Source: Vibrio sinensis (lineage in GTDB: Bacteria; Pseudomonadota; Gammaproteobacteria; Enterobacterales; Vibrionaceae). Taken from it: 36,668 nt of DNA. Of this stretch, positions 7,378 to 16,266 are shown one piece after another. The notes below the pieces were generated by a model. That model worked only from the letters and a program-made list of their open reading frames with translations. It did not search any database and had not been told where the DNA came from. Each line of letters begins with the position of its first letter. Position 1 is the stretch's first letter. The DNA lies in NCBI RefSeq assembly GCF_003605645.1, contig NZ_QVMU01000035.1, forward strand, positions 1-36,668, written 5' to 3'. The translations under genes were made by a program, and so were the position numbers.

Positions 7378-8112
7378 ATGATAGACAAACACTCGCATGT
7401 TCCTATTTACCTACAAATAGAGCGCATTCTTACCGAGCAAATATCACAAGGGATCTTAAACCCTGGCGACCCAATTCCGTCTGAAACTGGCCTAGCCGAG
7501 CAATATCAAGTTTCACGAATGACCGCACGCAAAGCTGTGGACTACCTTGTTCGTCAAGGTGTTGTCGAACGCCAACGTGGACGTGGTACTTTTATTTGCC
7601 ATCCGACCCAAGAACTTAAAATGGCCTTACCATTAGATAGCCATTTTGCTTTTAGCGAAGTCGCTTCTAAGCTCAACTTCCCAATAAATAACAAAGTGAT
7701 CCATCTGGAAAAAGTGGCAGCACCGGATCACGTCGCGAATGAGTTGGGGATCGAACCGGGCACTCAGGTTTGGTACATGAAGCGTCTGCGTTTGGTCGGC
7801 GAAGTTCCTTTTGTCTTTGAATGTTCCTACATGCAAGCGGAACCACTCTTTGCTGATTTAACTATCGAAGACTTAAACCGTTCGAAATATCAATACTTAT
7901 TGAGCAAAGGACAGAGCGTTAAAGGCAGCAAAAAACAAATCAAAGCAGAACTGCCATCAGAAGAAGTTCGAGTATTACTCGGCCTAAAAAGAGATGAACC
8001 TGTCTTATTTGCGCGCAGCATTGGCCTACTTGCTTCTGGTGTTCCTTTTGAGATCTCTGACATTTACTACAATCAAGAGCATTACACGTTTACGCTCAAC
8101 GCAACACGTTAG
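7378..8112 (+). CDS. GntR-family (HutC/UTRA) regulator of locus A
   Basis: This 244-residue protein has a winged-helix DNA-binding domain (about 5-72; ISQGILNPGDPIPSE, then QYQVSRMTARKAVDYLVRQG and the RQRGRGTFI wing). A UTRA effector domain follows (about 90-240) with the typical VWYMKRLRL strand and FEISDIYYNQEHYTFTL end. UTRA regulators such as TreR, MngR and NagR usually sense a phosphorylated sugar or pathway intermediate and repress neighbouring genes. It is divergent from the PTS-GH4-glycerate kinase genes, and two matching palindromes lie in the shared 251-bp region. An AAGGGAAG ribosome site precedes the ATG. Effector identity is unknown; a 6-phospho-glycoside is likely. Confidence 0.93.
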   Translation: MIDKHSHVPIYLQIERILTEQISQGILNPGDPIPSETGLAEQYQVSRMTARKAVDYLVRQGVVERQRGRGTFICHPTQELKMALPLDSHFAFSEVASKLNFPINNKVIHLEKVAAPDHVANELGIEPGTQVWYMKRLRLVGEVPFVFECSYMQAEPLFADLTIEDLNRSKYQYLLSKGQSVKGSKKQIKAELPSEEVRVLLGLKRDEPVLFARSIGLLASGVPFEISDIYYNQEHYTFTLNATR

Positions 8113-8156
8113 CCTCCTTTCCTCTGCAAATAACCATACTAATAACACAAAATGAA

Positions 8157-8191
8157 CAGTTGGTGAGTTAAACGAATAAAACCACCAACTG
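8157..8191 (+). terminator. Possible terminator after the locus A regulator
   Basis: CAGTTGGTG at 8157-8165 pairs exactly with CACCAACTG at 8183-8191 around a 17-nt loop. The following sequence is pyrimidine-rich (ACTCTTTCTTTCTC) but has no clean T-run. Confidence 0.4.
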
Positions 8192-8323
8192 ACTCTTTCT
8201 TTCTCATCAACAATCTAGGAAACTAGCCGACTTATTTTTAAAATGGGTGCATTGACCCGTCTATGAGTGACACCTTTAGACTGCCCCCGCTTTTATCCAT
8301 TCATCCAATTTAGAGGTAATCCT

Positions 8324-9676
8324 ATGGCCATTGGTTTTGATTTTGGCACAGCGAACTGCTCGGTCGCACAAGTGATCGGTGAGCAGGTTAAGACTATTCC
8401 TTTAGTTGGTGATGAGTTATACATACCCTCAACACTATGTGCTCCGACTCGCGAATCCATTTCTGAGTATTTGTTCCGTTGTCTGAATATTTCACCTCTG
8501 ACTGACAGCGGAGAGAATCTGCTACGTCGTGCCATAAGAATGAATGATGAAGAAGGGTTAGTTTTACGCCCTGACGATGTTTTGTTTGGCAACCAAGCTC
8601 TCGATTTTTATCTTGATGATCCAAAGCATGTTTACTACGTAAAATCACCGAAATCTTTCTTAGGGACAATGGGACTACGTGATATGCAGTTGTCTTTCTT
8701 TGAAGATTTGGTGTGCGCTATGATGGGCAATATCAAGCAACGTGCGGAGCTTGCCCTCGACAAGCCGATCACCGAAACCGTCATTGGACGCCCAGTGAAT
8801 TACCATGGTCGTGGTGGCGAAGAATCCAATAAACAAGCGATTGAGATCATGCAGCGTGCTGCTCAGCGAGCTGGTTTTAAACATGTTGAGTTTCAGTTTG
8901 AGCCCGTTGCTGCAGGGCTTGATTATGAAGCGACCCTTACCAGCAATAAGAATGTATTGGTCGTGGATATTGGTGGTGGTACATCCGATTGTTCGTTGAT
9001 TCAAATGGGCCCTGAGTGGATTGGAAAAAGTCAGCGAAATGAGACGCTGCTGTCGCACACCGGTGCTGCAGTTGGAGGTAACGACTTTGATATCGCGATT
9101 GCATTCAAACGTTTTATGTCTGAATTTGGTTTAGGCTCTCACCAACTTTCTGGTTTGCCACAACCCATCCCACAATTTTGGAACTGCATTGCAATCAATG
9201 ACGTTGAAGCTCAACGTAAGTTCTATACGATGGAAAATTTAAAACAGTTGATGACGTTAACGAAGTCGGCTCAACATCCAGAGCAACTCGGACGCCTCAT
9301 CCATGTTCATCGTGGTACGCTAGGGCACAGTATCGTACGTGCTGCGGAAAAAACCAAAATTGCCCTTGGAGATCAAGCTCACTACAGCGCTGAAATCGAT
9401 TTGTTAGCAGAAGTACTTAATATTGATGTTAGCTATGAACAAATGGAGACAGCGATTGCTGATACCGTTGATAAGATTAAGCGCCTTGTCCTTGACGCCA
9501 TTGCCCACGCTCAGGTCACACCTGATGTCGTGTTTATTACCGGTGGCTCAGCGCGTTCTCCGATTGTTCGCCAAGCAATTAAAGATATTCTCCCAAATAT
9601 TGAAATCGTCAGTGGTAATTACTTTGGTTCGGTAACTGCGGGACTTGCTCGTTGGGCAAATACATGCTTTAAATAG
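8324..9676 (+). CDS. yegD: YegD-type Hsp70 family protein lacking a peptide-binding domain
   Basis: This 450-residue protein is an actin-like Hsp70 ATPase. The phosphate-1 loop (GFDFGTANCSVA, residues 4-15), phosphate-2 loop (VVDIGGGTSDCSL) and adenosine motif (FITGGSARSPIVRQ) are all present. The chain stops where the ATPase domain ends, so there is no DnaK-like substrate-binding beta sandwich or lid; this is normal for YegD, whose cellular role is poorly defined. The ATG at 8324 was chosen because AGAGG lies nine bases upstream and the chaperone fold starts directly; an in-frame start at 8267 would add 19 unrelated residues. It appears monocistronic, with no DnaJ or GrpE gene nearby. Confidence 0.92.
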   Translation: MAIGFDFGTANCSVAQVIGEQVKTIPLVGDELYIPSTLCAPTRESISEYLFRCLNISPLTDSGENLLRRAIRMNDEEGLVLRPDDVLFGNQALDFYLDDPKHVYYVKSPKSFLGTMGLRDMQLSFFEDLVCAMMGNIKQRAELALDKPITETVIGRPVNYHGRGGEESNKQAIEIMQRAAQRAGFKHVEFQFEPVAAGLDYEATLTSNKNVLVVDIGGGTSDCSLIQMGPEWIGKSQRNETLLSHTGAAVGGNDFDIAIAFKRFMSEFGLGSHQLSGLPQPIPQFWNCIAINDVEAQRKFYTMENLKQLMTLTKSAQHPEQLGRLIHVHRGTLGHSIVRAAEKTKIALGDQAHYSAEIDLLAEVLNIDVSYEQMETAIADTVDKIKRLVLDAIAHAQVTPDVVFITGGSARSPIVRQAIKDILPNIEIVSGNYFGSVTAGLARWANTCFK

Positions 9677-10168
9677 AAAACTTTAAGGCATGCCATCCTG
9701 AATATTGATTTTTTGAAGCATTATCTTTTAATTTTTCTTAATTGATCGTTCTTTAAAACATAATCTAAGTGGTATTTATATTAAATGCCACTTATTAAAT
9801 CCAACGGAATTATTTAATTAATTTTCGACACCTATAGATAGACGGTTAAATTATTCACCAATGAAATACGTAAGAGCATTAACCAACTATATAAAAACAG
9901 CATGACTCACAATGGTAACAATTAAAATCACTATCACACATTTACGACCCATCCAATTAATTAAAATTACAACATTAGCGTAGCGACATATTGTTTCTAT
10001 TATCACATTTTGCTTTAAAAGCATGCTTATCTATTCATTAATAATCTATATGTTTTTTAATAACTTGGCCTTATAATTAGTCCGGTTATTTTCTCTTTAT
10101 GGGGAACTTATTTTTTTTCTCCATTCGGAAAACACGCCAATTAACTTTATTAATACAGTCTCTAACTC
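9677..10168. other. Gene-free AT-rich spacer
   Basis: About 490 bp with no supported gene. It is strongly AT-rich and holds the hairpin at 9766-9794. The promoter of the downstream GGDEF gene should be in its right half, but no clear -35/-10 pair was chosen. Confidence 0.6.
9766..9794. other. Long perfect-length hairpin in spacer
   Basis: TAAGTGGTATTTA, loop TAT, TAAATGCCACTTA: 13 paired positions, 12 Watson-Crick and one T-G. No T-run follows on either side, so it is not a standard terminator. It may be an RNA stability stem at the yegD 3' end or a protein-binding palindrome. Confidence 0.5.
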
Positions 10169-11518
10169 ATGTATAAATTGTATTCTCTTCTTTGCTTAAT
10201 CGTCACTATTAGCATTTCTGAATTAGTGATTTATCGTACAAGCGTTAATGAAGCCACGCATAAAAAAGAACTATTAACAACATTGAGCCGAAGCCTACAA
10301 AATAAAATCATCAAAGTGGTCACTCACGCAGGGTTTGCAGCAGAAGCAATGGGAATTTACTTTCAGGATGGGCAACAAAGTCCGCAAACATTGACGGCGA
10401 TAGCTAAGAAAATTGAGAAAAATAACGCCTATATTGATGCACTGATGGTGGCACCTAATGGTGTAGTCTCGTTTGTTTATCCTTATGAAGAGAATAAAGC
10501 TGCCATGGGACATGATATCTTGAATGATAACAACCGTAATGACGGAGCACTATGCGCATTAGACAGCGACAACATTGTTGTTATCGGCCCCGTGAAACTG
10601 GTTCAAAATGGTAAAAAAGCCATCATTATTCGTCGCCCTATATTTTTAGATGACAACTCTTTTTGGGGATTTACTATCGCGGTAATCCACAACCAAAAAT
10701 TAATGAGCACTATTCAAAATGAATTAGATAAATATCGAAATATCCCTTTCTCACTAGCAGGGCACGATCCAGACAAAAACCAAGAAAATGTCATTATTCA
10801 TTCTAAAAACTTCGATGGTCACTACAACTATCAAGATAAATTAAAGATCTACAACTCTGATTGGACGATACAATTCAATTGGCCAGAGAAATCTCACGCA
10901 TTAATGCGAGCATTTCTCTACACCGTCAGTTTAATGCTGACATTTTGTCTCTATTTTTTCGAGCGCACACTGCACAAAAAAAATAATGAGTTAAAAAAAC
11001 TCAATCGTAAGCTTCTCAATGAGTCTCGTACCGATACTCTAACGGGGATATATAACCGCAGAGCTTTTAACCTCTTCACCAAAAAACACCGTGAAAATGA
11101 AAAAAAACTGAATGGATGCATCGCTTTTCTCGACATCGACTATTTCAAAGATATTAATGATACCTACGGACACAATGTGGGAGATGAAGTATTAAAAGCA
11201 TTCAGTGCTCAGTGCCAAGCCCTTATTAGAGGTTCGGATATGCTGGTTCGCTGGGGAGGAGAAGAATTTTTACTCTTTATGCCTGAACTAGATTTATCTA
11301 CAGCAACTCTAGTATGTGAACGCCTGCGTGCCAACACCGAAAAATATACACTTTCACACTCAAATGCGAACATCAATTTTACCGTGAGCATTGGCGTGAC
11401 TTCTTCATATAACGGGCAGTGCGGGATCGAACAGATGATAGAGCGAGCCGACAACGCACTTTATCAAGCCAAAAATAATGGCCGTAACCAAGTCGTTGCT
11501 ATTGATATTCTCAGTTAA
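10169..11518 (+). CDS. Membrane diguanylate cyclase, CHASE-like sensor plus GGDEF
   Basis: This 449-residue protein should make cyclic di-GMP from two GTP. An N-terminal membrane segment (about 4-20) and a second (about 248-265) bracket a periplasmic domain that resembles CHASE, with the VVSFVYPYEENKAAMGHDIL stretch. The C-terminal GGDEF domain (about 285-449) includes DTLTGIYNRRAF and FLDIDYFKDINDTYGH, and the active-site GGEEF at 363-367 is intact. The inhibitory I-site RGSD (354-357) sits exactly five residues before it, so product feedback is expected. The first residues form an uncleaved anchor, and no strong ribosome site precedes the ATG. It converges on arfB with 15 bp between stops. 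The ligand of the sensor is unknown. Confidence 0.92.
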   Translation: MYKLYSLLCLIVTISISELVIYRTSVNEATHKKELLTTLSRSLQNKIIKVVTHAGFAAEAMGIYFQDGQQSPQTLTAIAKKIEKNNAYIDALMVAPNGVVSFVYPYEENKAAMGHDILNDNNRNDGALCALDSDNIVVIGPVKLVQNGKKAIIIRRPIFLDDNSFWGFTIAVIHNQKLMSTIQNELDKYRNIPFSLAGHDPDKNQENVIIHSKNFDGHYNYQDKLKIYNSDWTIQFNWPEKSHALMRAFLYTVSLMLTFCLYFFERTLHKKNNELKKLNRKLLNESRTDTLTGIYNRRAFNLFTKKHRENEKKLNGCIAFLDIDYFKDINDTYGHNVGDEVLKAFSAQCQALIRGSDMLVRWGGEEFLLFMPELDLSTATLVCERLRANTEKYTLSHSNANINFTVSIGVTSSYNGQCGIEQMIERADNALYQAKNNGRNQVVAIDILS

Positions 11519-11533
11519 GACTCTGAATAAAAG

Positions 11534-11947
11534 CTAGAACTGTACCTTGCCACGCATCGACTTTGTTTGTCCGCGTTGATTCTTTTTGTCCATACGCTTA
11601 CGCTGAGATGATCGACTCGGCTTAGTGGCACGACGCGCTTTTTGTACTACGGCGATACTTTGTATCATGGCTTGTAAGCGGGATAATGCATCATCACGGT
11701 TTTTTTCTTGAGTGCGAAACTGCTGACCTTTAATCACAATCACACCATCTTTTGTAATTCGAGTATCTTTCAACGCCAACAAACGCTCTTTGTAAAAATC
11801 TGGTAATGAAGAAGCATTAATATCAAATCGCAAGTGAACCGCTGACGAGACCTTGTTGACATTTTGTCCCCCCGCTCCTTGCGCTCTGATATATGAAAGC
11901 TCAATTTCATCGTCAGAAAGCGTCACAGTTTGGGAAATATAAAGCAT
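11534..11947 (-). CDS. arfB: Alternative ribosome-rescue factor ArfB (YaeJ-like peptidyl-tRNA hydrolase)
   Basis: This 137-residue protein carries the release-factor hydrolysis loop RAQGAGGQNVNK, with GGQ at residues 26-28 when counted from the start chosen here. A basic tail (KARRATKPSRSSQRKRMDKK and onward) fits the mRNA entry channel of ribosomes stalled without a stop codon. ArfB rescues such ribosomes independently of tmRNA. The start at 11947 aligns with E. coli ArfB (MIVIS... versus MLYIS...); an in-frame ATG at 11962 would add five residues, and neither has a clear ribosome site. It converges with the GGDEF gene and no terminator separates them. Confidence 0.93.
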   Translation of the reverse strand: MLYISQTVTLSDDEIELSYIRAQGAGGQNVNKVSSAVHLRFDINASSLPDFYKERLLALKDTRITKDGVIVIKGQQFRTQEKNRDDALSRLQAMIQSIAVVQKARRATKPSRSSQRKRMDKKNQRGQTKSMRGKVQF

Positions 11948-12152
11948 AGGGGAATCATCCATTCAAAAATCAGGCGCCACTATAACGGAATCCTTTACCC
12001 AAGTGGTAATGCTCTGTGCTGTCTAGTACAACAAAACGTCAAATAAGCCGCTAATTTTCACTATTAACAACAAATCGAACATTTCAACTTTACACATCAG
12101 GCGATAAAATAACGTACAGTATTTATGTCACTGACCAATTGAGGTTGTATTC

Positions 12153-12854
12153 ATGTCTGAAATGTATTCAAAATATGCGCAACAATATGATCTTGCCGCT
12201 CAAGACAACATTTATAACGCCTACCTAGAAAGACCTTCATTACAAGCATTGATGGGCAGCGTTCAAGGGCTCAAAGTTCTCGATCTTGGTTGTGGTTCAG
12301 GCATCCATGCGGAGTATCTAATATCGAATGGAGCAGCCGATGTTACCTGTGTGGATGTGTCGCCAGAGATGGTCGCCATCGTTCAACAAAAACTTGGCGA
12401 TCGCGTAAATTCATACACTCAAGATATCTCAATCGGATTACCAAAAGAAGAATCGGACAGCATTGATTTAATCATTTGCCCTTTAGTTCTCCATTATATT
12501 GAAGAGCTAAACCCATTATTTCAGGAAGTAGCACGAGTATTAAAACCCAATGGTGTTATGGTCTTTTCAACTCATCATCCATTCGCTGACTTTGAGTGCT
12601 CAAAGAGCAGAAACTATTTTGAGCGAGAGTTAATCCACGAATCTTGGAATACAATTGGTACGCCTGTTAATGTTACGTTCTATCGTCGTTCTCTGACTGA
12701 AATCATGAATGCCATCACGATGAGCTCTCTTGTCATCACGCAACTTTCTGAGGGGCAGGTATTAGAACAAGCCAAACTGATCTCTTTGGACACTTACCTA
12801 CATTTAGCTAATAACCCAAACTTCATTTTTGTTAAATGCCAAAAGCTTGCTTAG
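12153..12854 (+). CDS. Class I SAM-dependent methyltransferase
   Basis: This 233-residue protein has the Rossmann SAM-binding motifs in order: motif I VLDLGCGSG (about 43-51), the acidic end of strand 2 (VTCVDVSPEM), motif II region SIDLIICPLVLHYI and motif III LKPNGVMVFSTHHPF. This is the methyltransferase 11/25 pattern with small-molecule substrates in many relatives. The substrate cannot be told from the sequence. A GAGG ribosome site lies 8-9 bases before the ATG. It is flanked by non-coding sequence on both sides and looks monocistronic; a weak terminator follows. Confidence 0.9.
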   Translation: MSEMYSKYAQQYDLAAQDNIYNAYLERPSLQALMGSVQGLKVLDLGCGSGIHAEYLISNGAADVTCVDVSPEMVAIVQQKLGDRVNSYTQDISIGLPKEESDSIDLIICPLVLHYIEELNPLFQEVARVLKPNGVMVFSTHHPFADFECSKSRNYFERELIHESWNTIGTPVNVTFYRRSLTEIMNAITMSSLVITQLSEGQVLEQAKLISLDTYLHLANNPNFIFVKCQKLA

Positions 12855-12880
12855 AACACATGAAAATCCTTTAGATTAAG

Positions 12881-12911
12881 CGCTCTAACCCCATCGGAGC
12901 GTCTTTCTTTT
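12881..12911 (+). terminator. Probable terminator after the methyltransferase gene
   Basis: CGCTCT pairs with GGAGCG (one T-G) around a nine-base loop, followed by the T-rich TCTTTCTTTT. Confidence 0.5.
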
Positions 12912-13042
12912 AAGCAACGCACCGACAACATTAGTTTTTAATTTAATCGCAACCTGTAGCACATAAATAAGTGGTTTTAACAAACTTCCAAATTAACATA
13001 CGCACAATCTAATTTTTCACAAAAGAAATCACTACCTTTCTA

Positions 13043-13058
13043 TTGCAAACGTTTTCGT
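13043..13058. promoter_or_regulatory. PurR box upstream of purine permease
   Basis: TTGCAAACGTTTTCGT matches the known PurR operator ACGCAAACGTTTTCGT at 14 of 16 bases. It is 55 bp before the permease start codon, where a bound repressor would block transcription. PurR uses hypoxanthine or guanine as co-repressor, which fits a purine importer. Confidence 0.75.
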
Positions 13059-13112
13059 ACGCGTTAGAATCCTTTCCATTTTTACCATCATCACCATTTT
13101 GTGAGTACTTTT

Positions 13113-14450
13113 ATGTCTACTAGTAAGATGAATTTAGATTCATTTTTCAAAATCAGCGCACGCGGCAGTAGCGTTCGTCAAGAAGTCATTGCCGGATTAA
13201 CGACCTTCCTAGCGATGGTGTATTCGGTTATCGTTGTTCCGAATATGCTAAGTACCGCCGGTTTTGACGCAGGTGCGACATTCGTTGCGACATGTTTAGT
13301 TGCTGCATTTGGCTCACTATTGATGGGCTTTTGGGCAAACCTGCCTCTTGGTGTTGGTTGTGCTATTTCTTTAACAGCCTTTACTGCATTCAGTTTAGTC
13401 CTTGGTCAGGGCGTATCTGTTCCTGTTGCACTAGGTGCTGTATTCCTGATGGGCCTTATCTTCACACTAATCAGTGTGACTGGCGTACGTAAGTGGATTT
13501 TAAATAACCTCCCGTTTGGTATTGCACACGGTACAGGTATTGGTATCGGCTTATTCTTATTGCTTGTGGCTGCAAGTGGTACAGGTCTGATCGTGAAAAA
13601 CCCAGGCGCAGGCTTACCTGTTGCTCTTGGCGATATCTCATCATTTTCTGTATTGATGTCTATTGTTGGTCTTGCTGCGATTCTTGGTTTAGAGAAAAAG
13701 AAAGTACCGGGCGGCATTTTACTAGTGATCATCGCGCTATCGGTACTTGGCTTGATCTTCGATGAAAACGTGACCTACCAAGGTTTGTTCGCGATGCCAT
13801 CACTGAACGATGCTAACGGCGACTCTCTAATTTTTGCGATGGATATCAAAGGCGCTCTGACCGCTGCTGTTCTTCCATCAGTTCTTGCACTGGTAATGAC
13901 GGCTATCTTTGATGCAACAGGTACCATTCGCGCGATTGCAGGCCAAGCAAACCTACTCGACAAACGCGGCAACATCATCAATGGTGGCAAAGCTCTAACA
14001 GTTGACTCACTAAGCTCAAGCTTCTCAGGTATTGTTGGTGGTGCTCCTGCTGCGGTTTACATCGAATCAGCAGCCGGTACAGCGGCAGGTGGTAAAACAG
14101 GTTTAACCGCTAGCGTGGTTGGCTTCCTTTTCCTACTGATGATCTTCTTGTCTCCACTAAGCTACCTAGTGCCTGTGTACGCAACGGCTCCAGCACTAAT
14201 GTACGTGGGTTTATTGATGTTGAGTAACGTCTCTAAACTAGACTTTGATGATTTTGTTGATGCACTATCTGGCCTTGTGTGTGCGGTATTCATCGTACTA
14301 AGTGCAAACATCGTAACGGGTATTATGCTGGGCTTCGTTTGCTTGGTTATCGGTCGTGTATTCTCTGGCGAAGTTAAAAAACTCAACATTGGTACGATTA
14401 TCATCTGTATCATATTAGTTGTATTCTACCTTGGTGGCTGGGCAATCTAA
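13113..14450 (+). CDS. NCS2-family (AzgA-like) purine permease
   Basis: This 445-residue transporter has 12 or more hydrophobic segments and the AzgA-subfamily start, SVRQEVIAGLTTFLAMVYSVIVV followed by GFDAGATFVATCLVAAFGSLL. Later conserved stretches are GIGIGLFLLLVAASGTGLI, VMTAIFDATGTIRAIAGQA and SSSFSGIVGGAPAAVYIESAAG. E. coli relatives (AdeP/AdeQ, GhxP/GhxQ) import adenine or guanine/hypoxanthine by proton symport. The PurR box upstream agrees with a purine substrate; which one is not clear. The ATG at 13113 was preferred to an in-frame GTG at 13101. It is a single gene with its own terminator. Confidence 0.92.
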   Translation: MSTSKMNLDSFFKISARGSSVRQEVIAGLTTFLAMVYSVIVVPNMLSTAGFDAGATFVATCLVAAFGSLLMGFWANLPLGVGCAISLTAFTAFSLVLGQGVSVPVALGAVFLMGLIFTLISVTGVRKWILNNLPFGIAHGTGIGIGLFLLLVAASGTGLIVKNPGAGLPVALGDISSFSVLMSIVGLAAILGLEKKKVPGGILLVIIALSVLGLIFDENVTYQGLFAMPSLNDANGDSLIFAMDIKGALTAAVLPSVLALVMTAIFDATGTIRAIAGQANLLDKRGNIINGGKALTVDSLSSSFSGIVGGAPAAVYIESAAGTAAGGKTGLTASVVGFLFLLMIFLSPLSYLVPVYATAPALMYVGLLMLSNVSKLDFDDFVDALSGLVCAVFIVLSANIVTGIMLGFVCLVIGRVFSGEVKKLNIGTIIICIILVVFYLGGWAI

Positions 14451-14513
14451 GCCCCACTTTCGAGTAACACAACAAGTACAATGCAAGCATAGCGACAAGC
14501 AAGTAAAACTCAC

Positions 14514-14544
14514 AATCCCTCGATATCCATCGGGGGATTTTTTT
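14514..14544 (+). terminator. Intrinsic terminator of the NCS2 permease gene
   Basis: AATCCCTCGAT and ATCGGGGGATT form an 11-bp stem with one T-G pair, loop ATCC, followed by a run of seven T. Confidence 0.85.
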
Positions 14545-14654
14545 ATCCCTCGGAACTCAATTCAAGCCTCATCAATATAAATCCACGCAAAATAACGCTA
14601 TTAACAATACCATCAACTAAGCTCATTAATGATTCACATTAATGAGTAAATACC

Positions 14655-15278
14655 ATGTCAAACGAAAACAACTGGATTCTAGAAATGCACCAAATTGAGA
14701 GTTGCAACTGCAGTCATGGCTGTGGATGTCAGTTCGCAGGGTTCCCGGACAGTGATACAGGCGGCTGTGAGGCTCTCATTGGCTTCTCGGTTAAATCAGG
14801 TCATCTTGGTAATCTTGATCTAACCGGAATTAAAATAGTACTTGCAGCCTCATGGCCAAAAGCCATTCATGAGGGCAATGGGCGGGCTATTTTATTTATT
14901 GATTCATCGGTACAAGAGGACAAAATTAACGCTATCGCTACCATTTTTTCAGGTCAAGCTGGAGGGATGCCCTTTGAAGCACTTGCTGGCACTTTTTCTC
15001 AGATCGAGGGACCAATTATTTGTGCCATAGCAATGAATACTGATGATCATCGACCAAGTTTTTCTATTGCTGATATTGTCAACGTCCAACATATTCCATT
15101 AACAGATCCAATGACAGGTGAGGATAAAAAAGTCAGTATTAGCTTCCCAGATGGTGGTTTTTTATGGAATGAGGGGATTATCGGCACGACTAAAGCAATG
15201 TCACTAAACCATCCAGCCTTTTCTTTCGAGCATGTTGGTCGTTTTGCGGCAAAAGCTGAAGTGAAATGGGGTAACTAG
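14655..15278 (+). CDS. DUF1326 domain protein
   Basis: This 207-residue protein matches the DUF1326 pattern: a short start followed by a cysteine cluster (SCNCSHGCGCQF, residues 16-27), then conserved stretches such as DLTGIKIVLAASWPKAIHEG and ALAGTFSQIEGP. The clustered cysteines could bind a metal, but no function has been shown for the family that I can cite. There is no signal peptide, so it is probably cytoplasmic. It is followed after a 12-bp gap by a DUF2182 membrane protein; the two families often occur side by side, so they are likely partners. The ribosome site before the ATG is weak. Confidence 0.88.
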   Translation: MSNENNWILEMHQIESCNCSHGCGCQFAGFPDSDTGGCEALIGFSVKSGHLGNLDLTGIKIVLAASWPKAIHEGNGRAILFIDSSVQEDKINAIATIFSGQAGGMPFEALAGTFSQIEGPIICAIAMNTDDHRPSFSIADIVNVQHIPLTDPMTGEDKKVSISFPDGGFLWNEGIIGTTKAMSLNHPAFSFEHVGRFAAKAEVKWGN

Positions 15279-15290
15279 AGTAGCGTGACT

Positions 15291-16022
15291 ATGCCAACGC
15301 AATCACGACATTATTCTCGCCAAATCCTCCTGACTATAGTCATCACTATCATCACGATGAGTTGGTTCTATATGTCATTTCTTATGACAATGAATATGGC
15401 CCCTGTCAGTCAATGGAATGGTTATGATGTGGTAATGCTTTTCATCATGTGGACAATCATGATGTTTGGCATGATGCTACCATCAGCTATTCCGGTAATC
15501 ATGCTAGTCAACAATATCAATCAGCAGCGTAAAGTCCGAGGGGCAAGCTACATACACAGTGCTTATTTTATTCTTGGATATCTTATTGCTTGGACACTTT
15601 ATAGTGTGCTTATCACCCTCATTCAGTATTGGCTGCACCATTTATCATTGTTAACACCAATGATGATGAGTAGTGAAATATGGTTCACCACTATTTTGCT
15701 TTTTGTTGCCGGTATTTACCAATGGCTCCCCATAAAACAACGCTGCTTAAACGCTTGTCGCTCTCCTCTCGGTTTCTTAATGAAAGAATGGGGAGAGGGC
15801 TATACTTCCGCGGTCAAATTAGGCTTCAAACATGGTCAATATTGCTTGGGCTGCTGCTGGTTTCTAATGGCATTACTCTTCACCGCAGGAGTGATGAATC
15901 TCAAATGGATTATGCTATTAACACTGATCGTATTAGCTGAAAAAATGCTCCCAAAAGGTGAAATTATTTCTCGCCTTTTGGGCGTAGGGCTGATGGTTTA
16001 CGCGGTATATTTGCATATTTGA
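15291..16022 (+). CDS. DUF2182 integral membrane protein
   Basis: This 243-residue membrane protein has about six hydrophobic segments, is rich in methionine (for example MTMNMAPVSQ and WTIMMFGMMLPSA), and carries cysteines at CLNACRSP and GQYCLGCCWF, all typical of DUF2182, annotated as predicted metal-binding integral membrane proteins. The Met and Cys/His content would suit copper or another soft metal (inference). An AGAG ribosome site at the end of the DUF1326 gene supports the ATG at 15291; an in-frame GTG six bases earlier is possible. It forms a two-gene operon with the DUF1326 gene. Confidence 0.87.
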   Translation: MPTQSRHYSRQILLTIVITIITMSWFYMSFLMTMNMAPVSQWNGYDVVMLFIMWTIMMFGMMLPSAIPVIMLVNNINQQRKVRGASYIHSAYFILGYLIAWTLYSVLITLIQYWLHHLSLLTPMMMSSEIWFTTILLFVAGIYQWLPIKQRCLNACRSPLGFLMKEWGEGYTSAVKLGFKHGQYCLGCCWFLMALLFTAGVMNLKWIMLLTLIVLAEKMLPKGEIISRLLGVGLMVYAVYLHI

Positions 16023-16266
16023 GAACAGTCAACATAACCTGTTATATCATTACTGAACCTCTGTCATCTGTGCCCCACTCTTTCTTCATTAGGGAAAAGC
16101 AATATCGAAAACGCGTACTTTAAACGCAGGCAATAGCATACATTTTGACCATTCCTTGATTTAAATTAATGTATTTTACCACATGGCGTTTACAATTTAG
16201 TTTATTATTGTTTTCAATATTGCTACCTAAGACACTCAATTAGACCAACTGAATAGTGGAGTCAAG

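Noticed and set aside
8675..9058. 127-codon open frame antisense to the Hsp70 gene
   Set aside because: It is a shadow of the yegD coding frame; the plus-strand protein has all Hsp70 motifs.
12855..13112. Purine riboswitch in front of the NCS2 permease
   Set aside because: No aptamer core was found; a PurR box explains the regulation better.
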